Notes under the pieces: generated by a model | The model's database searches: none | Seen by the model: the letters and a program-made list of their open reading frames with translations, nothing else | Told to the model about the DNA's origin: nothing | Part shown: piece by piece, positions 58,258 through 64,000 of the stretch | How positions within the stretch are numbered: the first letter of the stretch is position 1 | Layout of the letters: every line of letters begins with the position of its first letter | Position numbers and translations under genes: made by a program | Source of the DNA: JAJRTE01 sp964418585 | Lineage (GTDB): Bacteria > Myxococcota_A > UBA796 > JAJRTE01 | Reading direction: 5' to 3' | Assembly: GCA_964418585.1 (NCBI GenBank) | Contig: CAYQMG010000079.1 | Coordinates: 18,754-82,753, forward strand | DNA: 64,000 nt

Positions 58258-61200
58258 TCATCGGCGCGAGCGTGACCGGGTCGACCTCGAGGCTTTGCGG
58301 CGGCGGGCGCCGGCCTGGGCAAAGAGGTCGAGCTGGGCGGTGGTGGGCGCCGAGCGGGGGAGGGCGGGGGTCAGGTGACGCACCGCGCTCGAGGGCAGGC
58401 GTTCCAGGAAGGGGGACGGTCCGGCCGGGAGACGCTTTCCGAAAAGCGTTCGGTGGGCCGCATGGCTGACCACGGCGAGGCGGCGGGCTCGAGTCAGTGC
58501 CACGTAGAGCAGCCGTCGTTCTTCTTCTGGATCGGAGACGAAGCCCGGGAGGGCGAGCGGCACGAGACCGCGCTCCACTCCGGTCACGAACACCACTTCG
58601 AACTCCCGTCCCTTGGCTGCGTGCATGGTCATGATGGCCACTTTTTGAGAACGTGGGTCATGTGGTTCGTCTGCACCCACGATACGACAGGGGATGGAGG
58701 AGCGTCCGAGAGCGGTGGCCAACTCCCGTTGCTGTGTGCGCGTTCGGGTGAGGATCGCCACGTCCCCCAGGCCCACGTCGGAGAGTTCCGCATCGTCCCC
58801 CCGACCGGTGTCCACCGAGAAGTAGCTGCTCCCGCCGATGATCCGTTCGAGTCTTACCAGGACCTGCTCAGCCTCGCTCGCGGCCGTGGGGCACTCGACC
58901 AGTTCCACTCGAGGACCGTCTTTCTCCGACACCAGGTCCGGGGCGTGGGGAAGAACGGCCCGGGCCACCTCGAGCACGGGTCTGGTCAAGCGGTAGGTGG
59001 TGCGCAGGTGGACCGTGCGCGTGTCCGGGTGGACCCTGGCGAAGCGGCGAAAGTGGCCGGGTCTGGACCCCCGGAATCCGTAGATGGCCTGGTCGGGGTC
59101 TCCGATCGCGCACAGGGTAGCCCCATCGGGACAGAGCAGGTTCAGCAATGCAGCCTGAACGTCGTTCACGTCCTGGTACTCGTCCACGGAGACCGAGACG
59201 AATCGTTGGGCCACGCGCTGTGCCAACGAAGAATCGGCGCTAAGAAGCTGGAACGGCTCGAGCACCAGGTCATCCACGTCCATGGCGTCCAGCTCACGGA
59301 GGCGTGCCTGGTATCGCCGGAAGGTCTCGAGCAGGGCGTCGGCGTCACTGCGTTCGGTCAGGGCACGACAGGCAGTCGACAGCAAGCCGGAAGCATCCAC
59401 TTCGTCCGGGTCGAGTGCACCACCTTCGTCTTCGTGGGGGTCATGCCGGCCCGGTGAAATCGCTCCGGCGACCTGCACGAGAGCGGCTTCCGGGTCCGGG
59501 GACTGTTTCACCAGGCTGAACAGGCCGAGCAGGACCCGCGCTTCGCGTACCGGGGCGCCCGCCCCCATCGCGGCCTGCACGACCTCGAGCCGCTCATCGT
59601 CTTCGAGCAGCCGTTGTGGTGCGGCGCCCAGTTCCTCGAGCAACCACCGGCCGAAACCATGAAATGTGGTCACCATCGGAGCGTGCGGGCCGTCCAACGC
59701 TGCGGCTATCCGCTCGCCCAGTTCCGCCGCCGCCTGACGGGTGAACGCGATGGCCAGGACTCGCTCGGGTTCCATGCCGAGGGTTGTCACCTGGTACGCC
59801 ATCCGGGCGACCAGGGTCCGGGTCTTGCCCGTGCCGGGTCCGGCCACCACCAGCAACGGCCCGGTTTCGGTGCGAGCGGCCTCGAGCTGGGCGTCGTTCA
59901 GTCCCTCGAGGGCAGGGGGAAGATTCGCCACAGTGGGAACGGCGGAAACGGCGACACCGCTGTCCACACGTGGTGGACCAAAAAGGTCGGGCTGTTCGGC
60001 CTGTCGACCAGGGACTCGTGTGCGGGTGGAATCCGCTTCCCCACGGGGTGGAACCGGCGGTTTTCGGGGAGAAAGAAAGGCGAGCTGGCCGCCCAGTTCG
60101 GCCTTTTCATCCGGCTCGAATACGCGCACCCGGCCGTAGGCGCCGTCGTACCCGGCCTCTCGAATCACCTTTCCGGACCGGGCACGGCGGACCGCCTCGG
60201 CGACCAGCGGGCCTCCCACCCGGACCACCTCTTCCACCGGTACGGCCATCAGGATCTCGAGTTCCGGGCCCAGACGGTCAAGGAGACGGGTCACCACCGT
60301 TCGGACCCGTTTGCTCCCTGACCCCACGTCCAGGCACTCCCCCACCAGTTCGGCCAGTGGAACGAGGCTAGAAAACGGATCCGCGTCCGGACGCCTCGCC
60401 CCTGCCGGACGGTCGGCCAGGTCCAGCACGCGACTCATGACACCCACGGTGAGCTTGCCACCACAAACCGGGCAACGTCCGTCGAGTGCCCGGGTTTCCT
60501 CGGGATCGAGCCGGACGTTGCACTTGCGGTGCCCGTCCAGGTGGTACTTGCCCTCTTCCGGATAGAACTCGACGGTTCCAAGATAACCAGACCGGGTCTT
60601 CAGTGCGTCGTAGAGCGCAGGGTAACTCAATTCGATCTCGAGCAAATTGGCTTCCCGTCCCAGGTTGGCCGGTGAGTGGGCGTCGGAGTTGGAGACAAGC
60701 GTGAGGCGGTCGAGGCTGCTGACCCGCCAGTTCATGGGGGGGTCCGATGAGAGGCCCGTTTCTGCAGCAAAGATGTGGCTGCTCAGGTCTCCAAAGCACG
60801 CCTCGAGGCTGTCGAATCCGGACTTGGAACCCAGGAGGGAGAACCAGGGAGTCCAGATGTGGGCGGGTATGAGGAACGCGATGGGGTCGGTCTCAAGGGT
60901 GATTTCGAGCAGATCGCGGGCGTCGAGACCGAGGATGGGTCGTCCATCCGAGACGACGTTACCGGCTGCAGCGAGTCGGTCGGTGAAACGGCGCGCTGCG
61001 TCCAGGGAGGGAACGTAGACCAGGTTGTGATTCTTTCGGACCCGGTCCATCTTCTTGTAGATGTTGCTGATTTCGACCTGGAGGACGAACCGCACGGTGC
61101 GCCCGGCGCAGGCTCGAGGCAGCCCGGCCTCGGCCTTTCGGGCAAGATCTGGGCGCAGTTTGAACAACCCCTCCTCGGCCGGCTCGAGCTGATCTTCGAT

Positions 61201-61359
61201 TTCTGCCATCCAGCCGGGGTGTGTGAAGTCGCCGGTGCCCACGAGGGTGATTCCCTTTTCGAGGGCGGCGCGGTGCAGAGAGACAAAGTCGAGGGACTTG
61301 CTGGTGGCTCGCGAGAATCGGGAATGGATGTGGAGGTCGGCGATGATCGGGCTGGTCAC
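58258..61359 (-). CDS. EndoQ-like PHP nuclease fused to UvrD-type helicase
   Basis: 1033 residues. The N-terminal half (1-400) is a PHP phosphoesterase resembling endonuclease Q: ADLHIHSRFSRATSK, GTGDFTHPGW, FILQ-type VLQVEISNIYKK, PAHIWTPWFSLLG, SNSDAHSP, EFYPEEGKYHLDGHRKC and a zinc element closed by CPVCGGKL. The C-terminal half (from about 495) is superfamily 1 UvrD helicase: AGPGTGKTRTLVARMAYQ, VTTFHGF, VSVDEYQDVND, GDPDQAIYGFRGS, TMHAAKGREFEVVFV and LYVALTRARRL. EndoQ nicks 5' of deaminated bases; coupling to unwinding is inferred. The start is GTG 61359 with GGAG upstream. Confidence 0.88.
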   Translation of the reverse strand: MTSPIIADLHIHSRFSRATSKSLDFVSLHRAALEKGITLVGTGDFTHPGWMAEIEDQLEPAEEGLFKLRPDLARKAEAGLPRACAGRTVRFVLQVEISNIYKKMDRVRKNHNLVYVPSLDAARRFTDRLAAAGNVVSDGRPILGLDARDLLEITLETDPIAFLIPAHIWTPWFSLLGSKSGFDSLEACFGDLSSHIFAAETGLSSDPPMNWRVSSLDRLTLVSNSDAHSPANLGREANLLEIELSYPALYDALKTRSGYLGTVEFYPEEGKYHLDGHRKCNVRLDPEETRALDGRCPVCGGKLTVGVMSRVLDLADRPAGARRPDADPFSSLVPLAELVGECLDVGSGSKRVRTVVTRLLDRLGPELEILMAVPVEEVVRVGGPLVAEAVRRARSGKVIREAGYDGAYGRVRVFEPDEKAELGGQLAFLSPRKPPVPPRGEADSTRTRVPGRQAEQPDLFGPPRVDSGVAVSAVPTVANLPPALEGLNDAQLEAARTETGPLLVVAGPGTGKTRTLVARMAYQVTTLGMEPERVLAIAFTRQAAAELGERIAAALDGPHAPMVTTFHGFGRWLLEELGAAPQRLLEDDERLEVVQAAMGAGAPVREARVLLGLFSLVKQSPDPEAALVQVAGAISPGRHDPHEDEGGALDPDEVDASGLLSTACRALTERSDADALLETFRRYQARLRELDAMDVDDLVLEPFQLLSADSSLAQRVAQRFVSVSVDEYQDVNDVQAALLNLLCPDGATLCAIGDPDQAIYGFRGSRPGHFRRFARVHPDTRTVHLRTTYRLTRPVLEVARAVLPHAPDLVSEKDGPRVELVECPTAASEAEQVLVRLERIIGGSSYFSVDTGRGDDAELSDVGLGDVAILTRTRTQQRELATALGRSSIPCRIVGADEPHDPRSQKVAIMTMHAAKGREFEVVFVTGVERGLVPLALPGFVSDPEEERRLLYVALTRARRLAVVSHAAHRTLFGKRLPAGPSPFLERLPSSAVRHLTPALPRSAPTTAQLDLFAQAGARRRKASRSTRSRSRR

Positions 61360-61461
61360 GGGAGACTCCGGGTTCCTGCAACGGGGTGGTGTCGGCGCTG
61401 CTGCCCTTTCTGTCCAGTGGGTTCTTCCGGGAAGGGCGAGCGGTCCTGGTGTTCTCGAGAG

Positions 61462-61490
61462 GATATGCTAAAGGAGGGAACGTTCGTCAA
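61462..61490 (-). promoter_or_regulatory. Possible promoter for the EndoQ-UvrD gene
   Basis: Minus-strand TTGACG (61490-61485), 17-bp spacer, CATATC (61467-61462). Good -35, weak -10. Confidence 0.4.
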
Positions 61491-61532
61491 GTGGCTTGGC
61501 GCGGCGGGGGCCGCGGAGGCTAAAAGGTCGGC

Positions 61533-62837
61533 TCAGGGCGCGTCTGAGCGGAGAGGCGCGACCTGGGGGAGTTGTACCGCGGCGAGCAACTCGGCTCTGG
61601 CCAGCGCAAGATCCAACTGGCTATTGAGATAGCCTTCCCGTCCCTCGACCACCTCCCGTTGCACGACGATCACCTCCGGCATGCCAACCTCCCCGACCTC
61701 GAACGTGCGACGCAACAGGGCGAGGCTCTCCTCCTGGGCTCGAAGCACCTCGGCATCGTATATCTGGAACGCACTGCGCGCCTGTTCGTACACAAGCCAT
61801 GCCCGCCGCACCTCGGACGCCACCGTGAGCGCCAACGCCTCACGTTCGGCGGCCGCGCGTGCCCGCTCGGCTCGAGCCCGCTGCCGCTCCCCCTGGTTGC
61901 GGTTGAAAAGTGGAATGGGCACCCGGATGCCTGCGGTAAGAATCTCGTCCCCTTCCTCGCGGGCATACTGAACTCCAAGCCCGATGTCCGGCCATACCTG
62001 GGCACGGGCCAAGGCCGCTCCAGACCTGGCCGCTTCCACCTGTCGGGCCGCCGCCTGCAGATCCGCACGTTCCTCCAGCGCTCGAGCCACCAGGGCCGCG
62101 GGTTCCGGTGCTGCTTCGTCTCCGGGAAGTTCCCCGATCAACTTGAGCGGAGTGGAGACATCCAACCCGAGCAACTCGGCCAGTTTCACCACGGCAGCCT
62201 CCCGCTCGGTTCGTACCGCCACCGCACGCCGGGACGCCTCGGCCAGACGTATCCGGGCAGTGTTCACCTCGAGAGGCGTGCCTTCACCCGCCTCGAGCCG
62301 CCGAAGGGCGATGTCGAACAGTTCTCGAGCCAGGCGCTCGTTCTGTTCCAGCAGGCGAAGCCGGACATCAGCCGCCAATGCCTGGTAAAAGGTTCTGGCC
62401 ACGGCCAGATCGATCATCCGTTGCACATCCCTTGCCTGGGCACGCGCGGCCGCCACCTGGGCACGCGCGCGGGCGACTCGGTGACTCCGTTGTCCCCCCA
62501 CCTGAAAAGTCTGCTCCAGGCCCAGCGCCATGTCGGTGCTCGCCTCGCCGGGCGATTGCTGTGGAACCCGTGGTCCAGCCTCCATGCCGAGTTCAGGGTT
62601 TTCCAACAACAGGAGGCTGGCGCCGAGTAGATCCCCCTCGGCCTCGCCCACGCGCTGACGGGCGGCCTCCATCAGTCGACTGTTCTCGTGAGCGATGGCA
62701 AGGGCCTTTTCCAGCGTCACGGGGAGGTCAGAATCCGTTTCCGCCCGGGCCTGCGGGCCCCAGGCCGCCCCGGACAACACGGGGATCAACAGCAGGAGGA
62801 CCAGATTTCGAGAAGTGTCAGGAATCGTTTTCAACAC
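61533..62837 (-). CDS. TolC-family outer membrane efflux protein, CzcC-like
   Basis: 434 residues with a signal peptide (LVLLLLIPVLSGAAWG). Two repeated outer-membrane-factor halves: LEKALAIAHENSRLMEAARQ, then GASLLLLENPELGMEAGPR (typical of CzcC/CusC), and later ALEERADLQAAARQVEAA with VWPDIGLGVQYAREEGDE. Such proteins form the outer membrane exit of RND metal or drug pumps, but no RND pump or adaptor gene is adjacent here. The start is GTG 62837 with GGAG upstream; it follows the small Cys-rich gene by about 110 nt. Confidence 0.87.
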   Translation of the reverse strand: MLKTIPDTSRNLVLLLLIPVLSGAAWGPQARAETDSDLPVTLEKALAIAHENSRLMEAARQRVGEAEGDLLGASLLLLENPELGMEAGPRVPQQSPGEASTDMALGLEQTFQVGGQRSHRVARARAQVAAARAQARDVQRMIDLAVARTFYQALAADVRLRLLEQNERLARELFDIALRRLEAGEGTPLEVNTARIRLAEASRRAVAVRTEREAAVVKLAELLGLDVSTPLKLIGELPGDEAAPEPAALVARALEERADLQAAARQVEAARSGAALARAQVWPDIGLGVQYAREEGDEILTAGIRVPIPLFNRNQGERQRARAERARAAAEREALALTVASEVRRAWLVYEQARSAFQIYDAEVLRAQEESLALLRRTFEVGEVGMPEVIVVQREVVEGREGYLNSQLDLALARAELLAAVQLPQVAPLRSDAP

Positions 62838-62949
62838 GGGCCGTTCTCCGTCTTTCGTGCTGCGCCCATTCCCTGGCGCACAGGTTGAACCACAACCGGC
62901 TCCATCGCCGGTACTCTGCCTGCCGAGAAATCAATTGCACAAAACGTGG

Positions 62950-63273
62950 TCAGCCCAACCTGGGCGGATGGAAAATGCGATCCAACACCTCCTGGGAATG
63001 GAGGTCGCTGGCATATCCGGGCAGCCGGAACGGGTGCGCAGGTAGTGCAAAGGCAGGGAGTGACAGGGAGACACGCGGGGCAAGTATGCGCCCGGGACAC
63101 AGGGGACAGAGGCACGTTCCCGGGCAGGATGTGTCCGGGAAGCCGGACCCGGACATGGGCTGCTCTGTCCGCACCAAGTGCACCGGCGAGGCCGGGTCGT
63201 CAAGCAGGTCCTCGGGCACGACGGACGACACGACCGCGACGAGGAGGATCAGGGAGACGAGATAGCGTGCCAT
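62950..63273 (-). CDS. Small exported Cys-rich protein upstream of the CzcC-like gene
   Basis: 107 residues with a signal peptide (MARYLVSLILLVAVVSSVV). A Cys cluster CPGTCLCPLCPG near residue 50 could bind metal. The tail ends DRIFHPPRLG, a pattern I recall for small proteins encoded just before CzcC-type genes in proteobacteria (recall, not searched). ATG 63273 has GGGAGGGGAGG upstream; the open frame further 5' is not used. It is expressed from the 63366-63394 promoter, probably with the CzcC-like gene. Confidence 0.7.
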   Translation of the reverse strand: MARYLVSLILLVAVVSSVVPEDLLDDPASPVHLVRTEQPMSGSGFPDTSCPGTCLCPLCPGRILAPRVSLSLPAFALPAHPFRLPGYASDLHSQEVLDRIFHPPRLG

Positions 63274-63860
63274 GGGTCTTCCTCCCCTCCCAGGCGCCCT
63301 GCCTGACAAGTTGCCAGATCTCCGGGGCTGGAGGGGCCGAGAACTTCGATAGGATTGCGCGAACAACTATAGGCGGAGGTACTGACCACGTCAAGCTCCA
63401 CCTCCCGGCGCATCCAATCGTGATCCGTTCTCGGCGGCGTAGGGGGATGGCCGCCCCGCCGCAGGCCTGCCGCCGAGAGGCGGTGCTTGTCCGAAGCGCG
63501 GGATTGCAGGCGCGGCGGCAAGCCTCCCGACCGGTATTCCTGTTGCGGCACGCGGCCCTTGCGTGCTTGCGCGCTCCGATCATTCTCGATAATGAGGTGG
63601 GGCCGAGGCGGTTCGGAAGGTCGGCCCAGGGAGTGCAGGCCAAGGTCGCTCGGTCGGAGAAGGATGAGAGGGGGACGGTTCACCTGGAACCTGGTTCATG
63701 CTGAAGTGGGAATCTCGAAACTCAACCTGCCCAAGGCCCGGTTCCTCACCCGGGAGCCCACACCTCGACAACCGGGGAACGAATTCTGCACCACGCCGCC
63801 CGACCGGGAAACCCGCGGGGAAACATGACCCGGGCTCTCCCACGCACGGGTGACCCCCCG
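63274..63860. other. Non-coding gap upstream of the small Cys-rich protein
   Basis: About 590 nt. The part nearest the gene is its leader and promoter. From 63395 to 63860 no gene, repeat or RNA was recognised; open frames in it are Arg/Pro-rich and look like chance frames of GC-rich DNA. Confidence 0.5.
63366..63394 (-). promoter_or_regulatory. Promoter for the small Cys-rich / CzcC-like genes
   Basis: Minus-strand TTGACG (63394-63389), 17-bp spacer, TATAGT (63371-63366), five of six in each box. The leader is about 85 nt. Confidence 0.62.
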
Positions 63861-64000
63861 CTACCCCTCGTCAGTCGTGGGAATCAACGCCAGGACTTCC
63901 TCCGGCGTGTTCGCCGTCAACACACCTTCCGAAAGACGCTCCAACAACGCAGACTTGCGCACACCCCGAATCCGCTCCTCCACCCGCGCGTCCGGCACCC
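63861..64000 (-). CDS. C-terminal end of a further protein, cut by the window edge
   Basis: Only the last 46 codons are visible on the minus strand, ending in TAG at 63861. The frame reads VPDARVEERIRGVRKSALLE, followed by RLSEGVLTANTPEEVLALIP and TTDEG. The composition is normal for protein, and the TPEEVL ending recalls the tails of GspE/PilT-type ATPases and related signalling proteins, but this is too short to name a family. Confidence 0.5.
   Translation of the reverse strand, partial: VPDARVEERIRGVRKSALLERLSEGVLTANTPEEVLALIPTTDEG

Larger units (their letters stand above)
1..64000. repeat. Highly iterated palindrome CTCGAG, about 165 copies
   Basis: Counting by eye gave roughly 165 copies of CTCGAG in the window, one per about 380 bp, in coding and non-coding DNA on both strands. 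At about 66% G+C the expected number is some 20 to 25. In many genes the site is made by codon pairs NCT-CGA followed by G (for example at about 8218, 8476, 46740, 48546, 50375, 54832), which use T-ending and CGA codons that GC-rich genes normally avoid. Confidence 0.8.

Noticed and set aside
63487..63828. Plus-strand open frame near the right end
   Set aside because: Arg/Pro-rich with no recognisable domain and no good start signal; it reads like chance coding in GC-rich DNA.
1..64000. CRISPR arrays, insertion sequences, prophage, integrons
   Set aside because: No regular spaced repeats, transposase motifs, terminal inverted repeats or phage structural genes were seen anywhere in the window.

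Overview
The window is GC-rich bacterial chromosome (roughly two thirds G+C by eye), densely coding, with Gram-negative envelope genes: a TonB-dependent-receptor-like protein, a TolC-family efflux protein, a beta-barrel protein, lipoproteins and a type IV pilin-like protein. The long run yceD-rpmF-acpP-fabF-rpiB-glyA-nrdR-ribD-ribE-ribBA-ribH-nusB, the MopE-like metal-binding-repeat protein, Hanks kinase, FHA/AAA protein and HEAT and PATAN proteins resemble Myxococcota (former deltaproteobacteria). The lineage is an inference from content and order, not from a database search. No phage, insertion sequence, CRISPR array or rRNA was seen.

Layout. 1-2.6 kb: nusA (cut by the window edge), rimP and rimI behind a strong promoter with a long leader, then a SurA-N-like protein. 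2.6-4.2 kb: overlapping CPBP protease and SAM hydrolase genes. 4.2-9.8 kb: a signalling block with a degenerate HD-GYP protein, a HEAT-repeat protein and a divergent MshEN/pseudo-receiver/PATAN protein. 9.8-21 kb: a minus-strand housekeeping block from yceD down to a DUF218 and a beta-barrel gene, in which ACP follows rpmF directly without plsX-fabH-fabD-fabG. 21-23.6 kb: lipoprotein, tRNA-Gln, tRNA-Glu, terminator, prs and a small Cys protein. 23.6-33 kb: alkaline-phosphatase-fold enzyme, MopE-like protein, enolase-superfamily enzyme, acyl-CoA ligase, FHA/AAA protein and Ser/Thr kinase. 33-40 kb: S9 peptidase, ceramidase-like protein, cyclic-nucleotide-domain/methyltransferase fusion and IHF. 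40-45.7 kb: clpS-clpA-HD hydrolase operon, a solitary rplX, a cyclase and a BON-LysM protein. 46-50.9 kb: a four-gene overlapping operon of receptor, two lipoproteins and DUF1848. 50.9-58 kb: two SGNH proteins, a SUMF1-type protein, a HAD pseudoenzyme, a pilin and MscS. 58-64 kb: an EndoQ-UvrD fusion, a CzcC-like protein, a small Cys-rich exported protein and the tail of one more gene.

Two themes stand out. First, the palindrome CTCGAG occurs about once per 380 bp, several times more often than base composition predicts, and coding regions repeatedly use the otherwise disfavoured codons NCT-CGA to make it. Second, many signalling or enzyme folds have lost or changed key catalytic residues (HD-GYP, receiver, GTP cyclohydrolase II, HAD, SGNH, SUMF1, CNB, the GAFTGA loop), which suggests extensive use of pseudoenzyme domains. 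Promoter calls rest on visual matches to a sigma-70-like pattern, TTGAC(A/G)-N16/17-TATAAT.
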